64,000 nt of DNA from Labrenzia sp. OB1 (GCF_001624695.1 NZ_JSEP01000022.1:31775-95774), one strand, 5' to 3'; shown: positions 7,409-16,497, counted from the first letter of the stretch. Notes: generated by a model from the sequence alone, not told the origin. Made by a program: numbers and translations.

Positions 7409-8148
7409 TGCGAGTATTATTTTCTGTCGCCGCGCTGTTCTTTCTGACCGGAACGGCGGCTGCCCAGGTGCCCGACCTGTCGGCGTTGCTGCCGGCTGGC
7501 GAGGGTAGCGCGAGCGGCAGGATCATTCAGGCCATCGCGCTCCTGACCGTGCTTTCGCTTGCGCCCGGCATCCTGATCATGGTCACCAGTTTCACGCGAT
7601 TCGTGATTGCCTTTTCATTCCTGCGCTCGGGGATCGGCCTGCAGACGACGCCCGGCAACCTCATCCTGATTTCCCTTGCGCTTTTCATGACCTTCTACGT
7701 CATGGCGCCGACGTTCGACCAGGCCTGGGAAGACGGCATTCAGCCGTTGATGAACAATGAGATTTCCGAGGAAGTCGCCTATGTGCGCGTTACCACACCC
7801 TTCCGGGAATTCATGCTCGAACAGGTGCGGGAAGAGGACCTGGTTCTTTTCGACGACCTGGCCGCAGGCAGAGTGACCGAAAATGAAGCTGAAACGGCCG
7901 AAGAGGTCGAATTGCGGGTGCTCATTCCGGCCTTCATGATATCGGAACTGCGCCGGGGTTTCGAAATAGGCTTTCTTATCGCACTGCCTTTCCTCGTGAT
8001 CGATATGATCGTGGCGACGATTACCATGTCCATGGGCATGATGATGCTGCCGCCGACGGTTATATCCTTGCCCTTCAAGGCCCTGTTTTTTGTTCTGATC
8101 GATGGCTGGAACCTTCTGGTGGGCAGCCTGGTGCGATCATTTTTCTGA
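7405..8148 (+). CDS. fliP: Flagellar type III export gate protein FliP
   Basis: FliP forms the core pore of the flagellar export gate with FliQ and FliR. The 247-residue protein has a signal sequence and four hydrophobic segments. Diagnostic stretches are LAPGILIMVTSFTRFVIAFSFLRS, TPGNLILISLALFMTFYVMAP and a C-terminal GMMMLPPTVISLPFKALFFVLIDGWNLL. It ends the motE-flgH-fliL-fliP unit, and a strong terminator begins about 30 bases later. Confidence 0.98.
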   Translation: MMRVLFSVAALFFLTGTAAAQVPDLSALLPAGEGSASGRIIQAIALLTVLSLAPGILIMVTSFTRFVIAFSFLRSGIGLQTTPGNLILISLALFMTFYVMAPTFDQAWEDGIQPLMNNEISEEVAYVRVTTPFREFMLEQVREEDLVLFDDLAAGRVTENEAETAEEVELRVLIPAFMISELRRGFEIGFLIALPFLVIDMIVATITMSMGMMMLPPTVISLPFKALFFVLIDGWNLLVGSLVRSFF

Positions 8149-8176
8149 AGAATTCATCCTTTAGACAATGAAACCA

Positions 8177-8204
8177 AAACGGAGCCGTTCGGCTCCGTTT
8201 TTTT
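8177..8204 (+). terminator. Rho-independent terminator after fliP
   Basis: AAACGGAGCC-GTTC-GGCTCCGTTT forms a perfect 10-bp stem with a stable tetraloop and is followed by further T residues. It isolates the flagellin gene from the fliP operon. Confidence 0.92.
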
Positions 8205-8218
8205 ATCGTGCGCGATTT

Positions 8219-8276
8219 TAAGCTTCACGATTATATCTTGGGATTTATCTGTCCTGATTTCGCGAAAACGCGAAAT
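8219..8276 (+). promoter_or_regulatory. Upstream flagellin control elements: half-box and palindrome
   Basis: An exact 11-base copy of the box core (TAAGCTTCACG) is at 8219-8229, 81 bases upstream of the identical stretch at 8300-8310, but its second half-site is degenerate. A perfect inverted repeat, ATTTCGCG-AAAA-CGCGAAAT, is at 8257-8276. Neither occurs upstream of the other flagellar units. They could give flagellin an extra layer of control. Confidence 0.4.
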
Positions 8277-8297
8277 AGATCAAATTGACCGGATAGG

Positions 8298-8316
8298 CGT
8301 AAGCTTCACGCAAGGT
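8298..8316 (+). promoter_or_regulatory. Tandem direct-repeat box upstream of the flagellin gene
   Basis: CGTAAGCT-TCA-CGCAAGGT is a full double copy of the shared box with an 11-bp period. It ends 145 bases before the flagellin ATG. The spacing is about 95 bases longer than at most other units, implying a long flagellin mRNA leader, which would suit post-transcriptional control by FlbT. Confidence 0.6.
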
Positions 8317-8461
8317 TGGGTCGCTAGTGTCCATATTACAGCAGGTTGAACCGCACCCGATTGAGGTTCAAAAGCATGACGCTGCTCCTGCTGTGCCGGT
8401 ATCAGTCCGGCATGTCCCCCACCAATTCCAGTATCTACTGAAACATTGAAAGGGACATATC

Positions 8462-9382
8462 ATGTCTAGCTTGTTGACCAACGCTTCCGCAATGACCGCG
8501 CTGCAGACCCTGCGGCACACCAGCTCCAACCTGGCTGAAACGCAGAACCGCATTTCTACCGGTTACCGTGTGGCCGGTGCGGAAGACAACGCGGCCTACT
8601 GGTCCATTGCAACCACCATGCGTTCCGACAACATGGCACTTGGCGCCGTTGAAGACTCTCTTGGTCTCGGTGCCGCCACAGTCGACGTCATGTACACGGC
8701 AATGGACAGCACCGTCGATGTCATGAACGAGATCAAGGCCAAGGTCGTTGCCGCCCGTACGCCGGGTGTTGACCGCACCAAGATCCAGTCGGACATCACC
8801 GAACTTCAGAACCAGCTGCGTTCGACCGCTGACTCTGCCGTGTTCAACGGTGAAAACTGGCTCGCAAGCGACGTAACCACCGTTACTTCGAAGGACATCG
8901 TCAGCTCCTTCACACGTGCAGGTGGCGCGATCGAGATCCAGGTTACGACCGTCGATATCACTGCCACTCAGCTCTATGATACGGCTGCCGGCACGTCTGG
9001 TATCCTCGATCAGGACCGTGGTTTCGGTGGTCTGACCAACGTCACCGGTTCTGGTGGTATCGCTGACTTCGATCTGTCCGCAGTGACTGACGCCGATACG
9101 GCAAGTATCGATGCTCTGGTGGACGGCATTGACGCGGCGCTGGGTGAAATCACCGACTCCGCAACGCTGCTCGGTTCCATCAAGAGCCGTGTGGATCTGC
9201 AGAAGGACTTCGTGTCTGCTCTGCGTGATGCCATCGACCGTGGTGTCGGCCAGCTTGTCGATGCTGACATGAACAAGGAATCGACACGCCTCCAGGCTCT
9301 GCAGACACAGCAGCAGCTCGGTATCCAGGCTCTGTCGATTGCGAACCAGGGCAGCCAGAACATCCTGTCCCTGTTCCGTTAA
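8462..9382 (+). CDS. fla: Flagellin
   Basis: This is the filament subunit. The 306-residue protein has the conserved N-terminal D0/D1 region (LQTLRHTSSNLAETQNRIST, then GYRVAGAEDNAAYWSIATTMRS) and C-terminal D1/D0 helices (TRLQALQTQQQLGIQALSIA ending ILSLFR), with a short variable middle, as in rhizobial flagellins. An AAGGGA ribosome binding site lies ahead of the ATG. It is the only flagellin gene in the window and is monocistronic, bounded by terminators on both sides. FlaF and FlbT are encoded at 20487-21312. Confidence 0.97.
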   Translation: MSSLLTNASAMTALQTLRHTSSNLAETQNRISTGYRVAGAEDNAAYWSIATTMRSDNMALGAVEDSLGLGAATVDVMYTAMDSTVDVMNEIKAKVVAARTPGVDRTKIQSDITELQNQLRSTADSAVFNGENWLASDVTTVTSKDIVSSFTRAGGAIEIQVTTVDITATQLYDTAAGTSGILDQDRGFGGLTNVTGSGGIADFDLSAVTDADTASIDALVDGIDAALGEITDSATLLGSIKSRVDLQKDFVSALRDAIDRGVGQLVDADMNKESTRLQALQTQQQLGIQALSIANQGSQNILSLFR

Positions 9383-9407
9383 TCCAAACGGATTTGATGG
9401 AAAAGAG

Positions 9408-9438
9408 GACCGCGCCCTTCGGGGCGCGGTCTTTTTTT
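9408..9438 (+). terminator. Rho-independent terminator after flagellin
   Basis: GACCGCGCCC-TTCG-GGGCGCGGTC is a perfect 10-bp GC-rich stem with a UUCG-type loop and a run of seven T residues. Confidence 0.95.
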
Positions 9439-9453
9439 GTGCGCCGCCGCTCA

Positions 9454-9472
9454 TGACAGGCTCGCACAAGCT
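9454..9472 (+). promoter_or_regulatory. Tandem direct-repeat box upstream of fliF
   Basis: TGACAGGC-TCG-CACAAGCT matches the shared box with two deviations in the first half-site. It ends 52 bases before the fliF ATG and lies just after the flagellin terminator. Confidence 0.55.
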
Positions 9473-9524
9473 CCATTTCTCATAGTGGTGCGAACAGACA
9501 AGAACGTGCATCAAGGGGTTCTGC

Positions 9525-11171
9525 ATGCCGGGCCGCGAACAAGCTGAAAAACTCTGGGCAAATCTGATGGAACTGGGGCTGCGCAGACTGGTCGCGCTCG
9601 CCCTTATCGGACTCGCTACAATCGCAACCGTCGGGGCTGGCGCCTATTACCTGAGCCGGCCGGAACAGACAGTGCTTTATACCGGGCTCGAGGGTGAGGA
9701 TGTCACCCGTATCGGCTCGGCACTAAGGGACGCCGGCATAGCCTTCGATATTACGTCGGACGGTGACTCGGTCATGGTCTCTCACGCGCAGACCGCCAAG
9801 GCCCGCATGCTGCTTGCGGAAAAAGGTCTCCCTCGAGGCGCAAATTCCGGCTATGAACTGTTCGATGAGCTGGGGTCCCTCGGCTTGACGTCCTTCATGC
9901 AGGAAGTCACGAGGGTGCGCGCCCTGGAAGGGGAGCTCGCACGGACCATTCAACTCATGACGGGGATCCGGGCGGCGCGCGTTCATATCGTTCTGCCGGC
10001 AAAAGGCTCCTTTCGCCGTGACCATCAGCCACCATCCGCATCTGTCGTGATCCGTTCCGATGTTCCTGACGATGTCCGCACAGCCGATGCTATCCGTCAT
10101 CTGGTTGCCGCCGGTGTTCCGGGCATGGAGGCGAACAAGGTCACCGTGCTGGATACGACCGGAGGCATTCTGGCGGCGGGCAGCGATCCTGCCAAGGCCT
10201 CCGCCGGGCAGATGGCAAGTCTCGAGACTGCGGTCAGCAACCGGATACAGGAGAACATCCGCAAGACGCTGGCGCCGTATCTCGGCCTGGACAATTTTCA
10301 GGTCAGTGTCGCCGCCGAGTTGAACACCGATCGCAAGTTGATCGCCGAGACCATCTTCGATCCTGACTCGCGCACCGAACGATCGATCAGAACCGTCCGG
10401 GAAAACGAGAACGCACAGAACTCCAGTGTCAGTTCGCCGACGACCGTCGAGCAGAACCTGCCGGAGGAAAATGTCGCGGCTGAAAACGGTGAGAAATCAA
10501 CCGAAGAAAACGAACGCCGGGAGGAAACGGTCAACTACGAGATTTCCTCCAAGCGGATTGAGACCTCCCAGGACGGCTATCGCGTTGATCGTTTATCGAT
10601 TGCCGTCCTTGTCGACAGGTCCCGGATTGTACAGTCGCTCGGTGGCGAGCCGACAGAATCCCAGATCGCCGAACAGTTGCTTGAAATCGAGGGCCTCGTG
10701 GCTTCCTCCGCAGGAATTGAAGCGACCCGCGGAGACAATGTGAAAGTCGCCGTGGTGGATTTCGTGGATGGCGGGCAGGCCTTGGAGCCGATACCGCCGA
10801 TCAGCATCACGGAATACCTGTTGCGCCAATCCGGCAACATCATCAACGCCCTGGCCATCTTGACCGTGTCCATGCTTGTGATCTGGTTCGGACTGCGCCC
10901 GGCCGTCTCCGCCCTCGTACCGCAGATTTCCGGTCCGCAGGTTGAAATGGCTGAACTGGGCATGGCCCAGGAAGGCGTCGATGGACAGTTCGAGGACGCG
11001 GAAGGCGAACAGGCGTTTCTCGTGCCTCCGGATCATTCCGACCTGATCCAGGATCTGAACAGCAAACGCAATCAGTCCGCTCTCAGGAAACTGGAATCGC
11101 TGCTTGAGTTCAACGAGGAACAATCCGCCGCGATCCTGCGCCAGTGGCTCTATGAATCGGAGCGAATTTAA
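9525..11171 (+). CDS. fliF: Flagellar MS-ring protein FliF
   Basis: FliF forms the MS ring in the inner membrane and is the base on which rod, C ring and export gate assemble. The 548-residue protein has an N-terminal membrane segment, the YscJ/FliF ring-building domains (VLYTGLEGEDVTRIGSALRD; GYELFDELGSLGLTSFMQEV), a second membrane segment near residues 440-460, and a cytoplasmic C-terminal tail that binds FliG (LESLLEFNEEQSAAILRQWL). It overlaps the next start by one base (TAATG). Confidence 0.97.
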   Translation: MPGREQAEKLWANLMELGLRRLVALALIGLATIATVGAGAYYLSRPEQTVLYTGLEGEDVTRIGSALRDAGIAFDITSDGDSVMVSHAQTAKARMLLAEKGLPRGANSGYELFDELGSLGLTSFMQEVTRVRALEGELARTIQLMTGIRAARVHIVLPAKGSFRRDHQPPSASVVIRSDVPDDVRTADAIRHLVAAGVPGMEANKVTVLDTTGGILAAGSDPAKASAGQMASLETAVSNRIQENIRKTLAPYLGLDNFQVSVAAELNTDRKLIAETIFDPDSRTERSIRTVRENENAQNSSVSSPTTVEQNLPEENVAAENGEKSTEENERREETVNYEISSKRIETSQDGYRVDRLSIAVLVDRSRIVQSLGGEPTESQIAEQLLEIEGLVASSAGIEATRGDNVKVAVVDFVDGGQALEPIPPISITEYLLRQSGNIINALAILTVSMLVIWFGLRPAVSALVPQISGPQVEMAELGMAQEGVDGQFEDAEGEQAFLVPPDHSDLIQDLNSKRNQSALRKLESLLEFNEEQSAAILRQWLYESERI

Positions 11172-11809
11172 TGTCGATATCCGCAGCTACCCACATTCCG
11201 GTTATCACCGTGCCGAAATTCAAGTCCTTCGGCGCATATGATCCGGCATTGGTTGACGTGCTCGAGCCCGAGGACGAGAGCTTTCCCGAGCTCAGCGAGG
11301 AGGAGCGCCGCGAAGCCGAATATCAGCGCGGCCTGGCCGAGGGTGAAGCGCGGATGCGGACACATTTCGAAACGCTTCTGGAGACTGAGCGTGAGGGCTA
11401 CACAAAGGCGCTGGAAGACGAGCAAGTGCGGTTCGACATGCGGGAGTCCGCCAATGTCAGCGCGGCGATCGAAGGCTTTCTCGACGTGATGGAGCAACGG
11501 ATTGCCTACTCTCTCACCAAACTGCTTCAGCCGTTTTTGAACGAAAGCATCACCGAGCAGCTTGTGACGGCCTTCGCGGCCCATTTGCGGCAATTGACAC
11601 TGGAAACCGACGGCAAGCTGATCCTTCTTCGTGGTCCAGGCAGGTTGACCGAACAGGTCATGGAGCTCTTGCCGGATCTTCGCGAGCGGATCGAAATCCA
11701 GATCGCCGACCAGGTGGAACTCGTTGCGTTGTTCGACGAGACCACGATTGAAACCCGTTTGGAGCAATGGCTTGGACAACTTGAGCAATTGCGGAAGGAG
11801 TCGGACTGA
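11171..11809 (+). CDS. Probable FliH-like export regulator
   Basis: This 212-residue protein has no membrane segment. Its acidic N-terminus leads into a helical region with a GLAEGEARMRTHFETLLETE heptad-like pattern, and its C-terminal half (EQLVTAFAAHLRQLTLETDG then a beta-alpha pattern ending ETTIETRLEQWLGQLEQL) fits FliH, the regulator of the FliI ATPase. No other gene in the window fits FliH, and the position directly after fliF is a usual one. Overlaps of one base with both fliF and motB show tight coexpression. Family assignment rests on architecture and context rather than strong motifs. Confidence 0.6.
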   Translation: MSISAATHIPVITVPKFKSFGAYDPALVDVLEPEDESFPELSEEERREAEYQRGLAEGEARMRTHFETLLETEREGYTKALEDEQVRFDMRESANVSAAIEGFLDVMEQRIAYSLTKLLQPFLNESITEQLVTAFAAHLRQLTLETDGKLILLRGPGRLTEQVMELLPDLRERIEIQIADQVELVALFDETTIETRLEQWLGQLEQLRKESD

Positions 11810-13311
11810 TGCTGGATGGTCTCCCGAGCGAAATTGTCATTGTCCGACGCAAGAACAACTGGGACGAAGAGACCCATATTCATGGCGTCTGGAAGATTGC
11901 CTATGCGGATTTCATGACCGCCTTGATGGCGTTCTTCCTGGTGATGTGGCTGATCAATGTCACGGATGACAGCGTGCGCAAGGGTGTCGCGCAGTATTTC
12001 AATCCGGTCAAACTCGCGTCGACCGCGCCGAACCGCAAGGGTTTGAACGATCCGCAGGTCGATGGTGACACCAGCAACGACGGAACTAAACCCTTCAGCG
12101 GCAAGCTTGGCGGCTCGGAAGAACCTGTCGATCAGGACGCGAATTTCGGCGACGGGGAAAAATCCGGTCACAAGATCTTGGAAATGGAAGAGCTGCCGGA
12201 GCAGGGGGGGAACACCGCCAGCGGCCAGTTCACCCAGATCCATTCGGAATCGATCCTGTTTTCCGATCCTTATGCTGTTCTGGATACGCTGTCCGAAAAG
12301 ATCCGCGTTTTGGATACGCTCGAAGCGAACCCTCTGGGCATAGGCTCCGGCCTGGAAAAGCATGAGGGAGTGCAGGGTGGACAGGCATACCGCGATCCAT
12401 TCGATCCGCTCTATTGGCAATTCCGCCCCGGACGGGGCATTGACGGCACCGATCCTTTGTTGCGCGCGCATGCCCGTAAGGAAGAAAAGGGCCAGAGCGA
12501 CGCCAAAGGAGCGGGACCGGCTGAAGTTCAACTGGGGGCAACGTCCGACGAGGATTTGCCGGGAGAGCCGTTGAGCGGACCATTGGCGGATGCCGCTGCC
12601 CGGAGCGGCGATCTGCAGCACACCTCTGGAAGCGGACCGGATGTCTTCGCCGAACTGGGTGAGGGGCCTCACGCAGATCCTTTCAAGAAAATGGACCCGG
12701 TTGTCGCCCATGTGACGGGGCTGTCGCTCCACAATGCTTCACGGGCGGTGGCTCAGGTCAGTACCGGTACGCAGGATGTGGATACCGGGATCGAGGTCAT
12801 TGATCTGGAAGCCTCCGATGTGATTGTCGATGGCCTGTCGAGAGCAGAAATCCTTGTCGCACGTCTGACACGGATCCTTGAAGAGACGAAAGGTACCGTC
12901 CTTGAGGAGACCGCCGGTCAGATCACCATTGTACGCGAAGGCGAGGGGGCTTTGATCAGTCTGACGGACGATCAGAACTTCGGCATGTTCGCCATAGGCT
13001 CCGCTGAACCCCGCCCGGAGCTGGTAAAACTGCTGGAACGGATCGGCAAGGTTATTTCGGAGATGCCCGGGCAGATCGTCATCAAAGGCCACACAGATGC
13101 CAGACCTTTCCGCAGCAAGTCCTACGACAATTGGCGGTTGTCATCCTCGAGGGCTCACATGGCGCTTTACATGCTTACGCGCGGCGGTGTGTCCAAGGAT
13201 CGCTTCGACCGGGTTGAAGGCTATGCCGACCGTCATCTGAAAGATCCGGAAGATCCCTTCGCGGCGGCAAACCGCCGGGTTGAGATCTATCTTCTGGAGG
13301 GAGTTGAATGA
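11809..13311 (+). CDS. motB: Flagellar stator protein MotB
   Basis: MotB anchors the proton-conducting stator to peptidoglycan. The single membrane segment (YADFMTALMAFFLVMWLINV) contains the essential proton-binding aspartate at about residue 34. The C-terminal OmpA-like domain has IVIKGHTDARPF and NWRLSSSRAHMALYML. At 500 residues it is much longer than enteric MotB (about 300). The extra length is a periplasmic linker of low-complexity, Gly/Asp/Glu-rich sequence (about residues 75-310), as in rhizobial MotB. It overlaps motC by four bases. Its partner motA is in the minus-strand operon at 34009-34902. Confidence 0.95.
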   Translation: MLDGLPSEIVIVRRKNNWDEETHIHGVWKIAYADFMTALMAFFLVMWLINVTDDSVRKGVAQYFNPVKLASTAPNRKGLNDPQVDGDTSNDGTKPFSGKLGGSEEPVDQDANFGDGEKSGHKILEMEELPEQGGNTASGQFTQIHSESILFSDPYAVLDTLSEKIRVLDTLEANPLGIGSGLEKHEGVQGGQAYRDPFDPLYWQFRPGRGIDGTDPLLRAHARKEEKGQSDAKGAGPAEVQLGATSDEDLPGEPLSGPLADAAARSGDLQHTSGSGPDVFAELGEGPHADPFKKMDPVVAHVTGLSLHNASRAVAQVSTGTQDVDTGIEVIDLEASDVIVDGLSRAEILVARLTRILEETKGTVLEETAGQITIVREGEGALISLTDDQNFGMFAIGSAEPRPELVKLLERIGKVISEMPGQIVIKGHTDARPFRSKSYDNWRLSSSRAHMALYMLTRGGVSKDRFDRVEGYADRHLKDPEDPFAAANRRVEIYLLEGVE

Positions 13312-14531
13312 TGGGCCTCACGCAGCAGCAGACAACAGCGCTTTTCCGAGTTTTCATGACCATCCTGCTCGTTGCCGGATCGACTGTCATGGCGCGTTCG
13401 CAGAACGCCGGTGGCGGGCCTCTTCCCTATGAGCTCGTCAGGTCGCTGCAATCCCTTCAGGAGCAGGTCGCCCAGGGCAACAGCCACGCAACGGTTGCTC
13501 AAAGGTCGCTTCTTGCCAGGATGGACGTGACGTTCGTCCAGATGCCGCCGGCAGTTTGGCAGGACCCCCGCAATGCGCGGGCGGCGGTCATCCACCTCCT
13601 CAGCGGCGGGCACCCTGATGTCATGCGATATCTTCTGGCGCTTGAGCCGGCCCCTTTGATCGACAGGAAGCTGATGGAAGCTTCCCTGGCCTATATCGAG
13701 GGGCGCGAGGAGGAGATGCAGGATCTTCTTGCCGACATCGATCCGCTCGATCTTCCCTCCGGTCTCGGCGGGCATGTGGCGCTGGTCAAGGCCGCGTCTT
13801 ACATCCGAAGCGATCCGGCACGGGCGATGGAACTGCTGCAGGTCGCCAGTCTGCTGATGCCCGGCACCCTGGTGGAGGAGGCGGCGCTTCGGCGGGAAGT
13901 CTTCGTTGCCGGCATCATGGGCGATGTCGACCATTTCCGGGTCCTGAGCACCCGCTATCTGCGCCGGTTCAGCAACTCGATCTATGCCGGCGATTTCCGC
14001 AGGCGCTTTGCACTGGCGATCGACACGCTCGGCTTTGTCAAGAGTGAGGACAAGTTCGCGCTGATCGTGCCCATTCTGCACGAGTTTGACGCCGACTCCA
14101 GGCGCGGCCTTTACATGCGGCTTGCCCGTTCGGCGCTGCTTGCCGGGCATTTGAATGTAGCGCGCAAATCGACAGAAGAAGCCCTGATACTGGCCGTCGA
14201 AGGCACAAGGGAGAGAGAGATCCTCAAGATCTATTCGGCGGCGACACGGCTCGAGCCGGAGATGATCTCGGAAAACAGGGATCTGCTGTGGTCGGTCGAC
14301 AAGAGTGCGCTTTCCTATGAAGACCTTGCACTCCTCGATGGGGTCTACACGGTGCTCAATTCCGTGCGCCATTTCCCTGAACCGCCGGAAAATGTGATCG
14401 GAGAATTCAACGTGGCGAGCAATATCGCCGATCCCGAGGACCGGTCCTGGGTCACGCCGGATATGAATCTGGCGGAGCGGCTCTTGCGCCGCACCGAGAA
14501 GTCTCTCGCAGCCATGGGAGAAGAAAAATGA
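13308..14531 (+). CDS. motC: Motility protein MotC
   Basis: MotC is a rhizobial periplasmic protein thought to interact with MotB and to be stabilised by MotE. The 407-residue protein has an N-terminal signal-like segment ending near VMARSQNA, followed by an alpha-helical TPR-like repeat body. It contains a conserved PYELVRSLQSLQEQVAQGNS start to the mature domain. The four-base overlaps with motB and fliK place it in the same translationally coupled block, the order known from rhizobia (motB-motC-motD). Confidence 0.9.
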   Translation: MMGLTQQQTTALFRVFMTILLVAGSTVMARSQNAGGGPLPYELVRSLQSLQEQVAQGNSHATVAQRSLLARMDVTFVQMPPAVWQDPRNARAAVIHLLSGGHPDVMRYLLALEPAPLIDRKLMEASLAYIEGREEEMQDLLADIDPLDLPSGLGGHVALVKAASYIRSDPARAMELLQVASLLMPGTLVEEAALRREVFVAGIMGDVDHFRVLSTRYLRRFSNSIYAGDFRRRFALAIDTLGFVKSEDKFALIVPILHEFDADSRRGLYMRLARSALLAGHLNVARKSTEEALILAVEGTREREILKIYSAATRLEPEMISENRDLLWSVDKSALSYEDLALLDGVYTVLNSVRHFPEPPENVIGEFNVASNIADPEDRSWVTPDMNLAERLLRRTEKSLAAMGEEK

Positions 14532-15862
14532 GCCTGAATACGCAAGCCTATGCACCGTCCGCACCACAGTCCGGAAAGTCGGCGGACGGCCGTGCCGCCG
14601 ATGGCGGTCAATCCGCGCAGGAAACGGCGACAGAATTTCACTCGCTCATGCAGGGCATGAAAAAGGGCGATGCGGTTGGTGCCGGCGGTGGCAGGCAATC
14701 AGGAAAGCCAGGCGGCCAGGCGGAGGACGGCAAGGGGGGCGCGCCGGAAGAATCCGCTGAGCCGCGGGCGGAAAGTGACGCAAAGCCGGACGGTGAAACG
14801 GCCAGAAAACCCGGTTTCATCTCCTTCACGACAAGCAATCTTGCCGACGCCCTGCGGCAGGTTTCCCAGAAGATCCTGTCAACTCCCGCAAATGGTGGTG
14901 ACGGCACAGGATCGCAGACCGGCGGTGATCTGGTGCCGTCAGATCCGGAAGGTTCAGGCCAGCCTGCATCGCAAGCATCGACTGCCTTGCCGATCACTAC
15001 AGTAATCGCCATCCCGGCAGATCAAAATCGGCAGACCGCCGTTCCCGGGGCTCAGGATCAGGGTGGGCGGCTGCGCCAGCCTTTCGCGGGAGCACATGGA
15101 AAACCCGGATCGGGACTTGAGGCCGAGGGCGGTGCAAAGACCGGGTCGACCTCGCTGTTTTCGCAGTTCGGTGTCGAACCTGAACGTGTTTCGGACGCGG
15201 CGTCCGGAAGGTCCGCTGGACGGTCGATGTTGCCGGAAGAAGCGGCGGGCACTGTCAAGATATTGCGTCAGGAAACCCATTTCGCGCCCAATATGCGGCT
15301 GTCGCCCGTACAGCAGGTTGGAAACCAGATTGTTTCCGCAATGAAGGATTTGCCTTCAGGACCCGGGGCGCAGCAGGCGGGTCTGTCCGCGAGGGCGGAA
15401 GGGCCGGTCCTCAAAACCCTGGATATCCAGCTTACGCCGCATGAACTGGGCAGCGTGAAGGTCTCTCTCCGGATGGTCGGCGACTCGGTCGAGGTGACTA
15501 TGGTTGCCAGCAAGGCGCAAACCGCCGAGCTGCTGAAGCAGGACAGGCAGTTGCTCGATCAGATGCTGCGAGTGACCGGCGTCAAGGCGGATGCGATTAC
15601 CGTTCAGGCCGCCGACGACCGTCCGGCGATGCACACCGGAGCTTCCGCGAACAGCCAGTCGGCAACAGGACAAAACGGTTCCGGTGACGGTCAGGCCGAG
15701 TCTTTCAATGGCGGCGGATCCGAACAGCAGAACAACCGGTCGGGTCGAAACGATCCCGAGGGTTCATATCAGGCCAACGAGGCCAATGTGATCGAAACAA
15801 CTGAGGGGGCAGGTCGTGAAAACGCTTCTGACATCAGCCTTTCTGACGGCATCTATCTTTAG
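14528..15862 (+). CDS. fliK: Flagellar hook-length control protein FliK (MotD)
   Basis: FliK measures hook length and switches export specificity. The first 270 residues are Gly/Ser/Ala/Gln-rich and disordered. The conserved C-terminal Flg_hook domain (about residues 290-360) reads LDIQLTPHELGSVKVSLRMV followed by VEVTMVASKAQTAELLKQD and a LDQMLRVTGVKADAITV helix. In rhizobia this gene was first named motD. The last 47 bases overlap the start of the transglycosylase gene in another frame. Confidence 0.9.
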   Translation: MSLNTQAYAPSAPQSGKSADGRAADGGQSAQETATEFHSLMQGMKKGDAVGAGGGRQSGKPGGQAEDGKGGAPEESAEPRAESDAKPDGETARKPGFISFTTSNLADALRQVSQKILSTPANGGDGTGSQTGGDLVPSDPEGSGQPASQASTALPITTVIAIPADQNRQTAVPGAQDQGGRLRQPFAGAHGKPGSGLEAEGGAKTGSTSLFSQFGVEPERVSDAASGRSAGRSMLPEEAAGTVKILRQETHFAPNMRLSPVQQVGNQIVSAMKDLPSGPGAQQAGLSARAEGPVLKTLDIQLTPHELGSVKVSLRMVGDSVEVTMVASKAQTAELLKQDRQLLDQMLRVTGVKADAITVQAADDRPAMHTGASANSQSATGQNGSGDGQAESFNGGGSEQQNNRSGRNDPEGSYQANEANVIETTEGAGRENASDISLSDGIYL

Positions 15863-16394
15863 CGGCGTGCTGACGGCCAGCCTTCCGGCAGCCGGCGAGG
15901 TACAAAACGTCTGCGAACGGGAAATGATTGCCGCGGCGCAAAAATACCGGGTGCCGCTCGGCGTGCTCTATGCCGTGGGCTTGACCGAAACCGGGCGACG
16001 CAACTCTCTCTATCCCTTCGCCCTGAACATAGAGGGGAAATCTGTCTTCCCGCCCAGCCGGCGGGCCGCCAGGCAGGACTTTCTCAAGGCGCGCAAGCAT
16101 GGCAAGAAGCTGATCGATATCGGCTGCATGCAGATCAATCATCATTATCACGGAAAGAAGTTCCGGTCGGTCGATCACATGCTCGAACCGCGCGCCAATG
16201 TGCAATATGCCGCCCGTTTCCTGAAAGACCTGAGAAGCAGGCAGGGGTCCTGGACGATGGCTGTTGCCAGATATCATGCCGGCCCGAACAATGATCCGGC
16301 ACAAAAGCGCTATGTCTGTACGGTGATCAGAAACATGGTTGCTTCCGGATTCGGTCACTGGACCAAAAACTCCAGGCAGTTCTGCAACGCTTGA
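15816..16394 (+). CDS. Lytic transglycosylase (SLT domain)
   Basis: This secreted peptidoglycan lyase has a signal peptide (LLTSAFLTASIFSGVLTASL) and an SLT fold: catalytic glutamate in TETG (E58), then DIGCMQIN and RYHAGPN motifs. It probably opens the murein for rod or stator passage, a role played by the FlgJ C-terminal domain in enterics; the FlgJ-type protein here (25625-26050) lacks that domain. The GTG start at 15816 has a GAGGGGG ribosome binding site and lies inside fliK, a 47-base overlap suggesting coupled translation. A terminator follows. Confidence 0.88.
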   Translation: MKTLLTSAFLTASIFSGVLTASLPAAGEVQNVCEREMIAAAQKYRVPLGVLYAVGLTETGRRNSLYPFALNIEGKSVFPPSRRAARQDFLKARKHGKKLIDIGCMQINHHYHGKKFRSVDHMLEPRANVQYAARFLKDLRSRQGSWTMAVARYHAGPNNDPAQKRYVCTVIRNMVASGFGHWTKNSRQFCNA

Positions 16395-16402
16395 ACGGTC
16401 AC

Positions 16403-16435
16403 CATTGGCATCTTCGGGTGCCAATGCGTTTTTTT
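16403..16435 (+). terminator. Rho-independent terminator after the transglycosylase gene
   Basis: CATTGGCA and TGCCAATG form an 8-bp stem, with an 8-base loop and a run of seven T residues two bases after the stem. Confidence 0.9.
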
Positions 16436-16497
16436 ATTTCAAAAGATAAAATTTTATATAATTAAGTATCTGAATATAAAGAATAAATATTTTCGAA

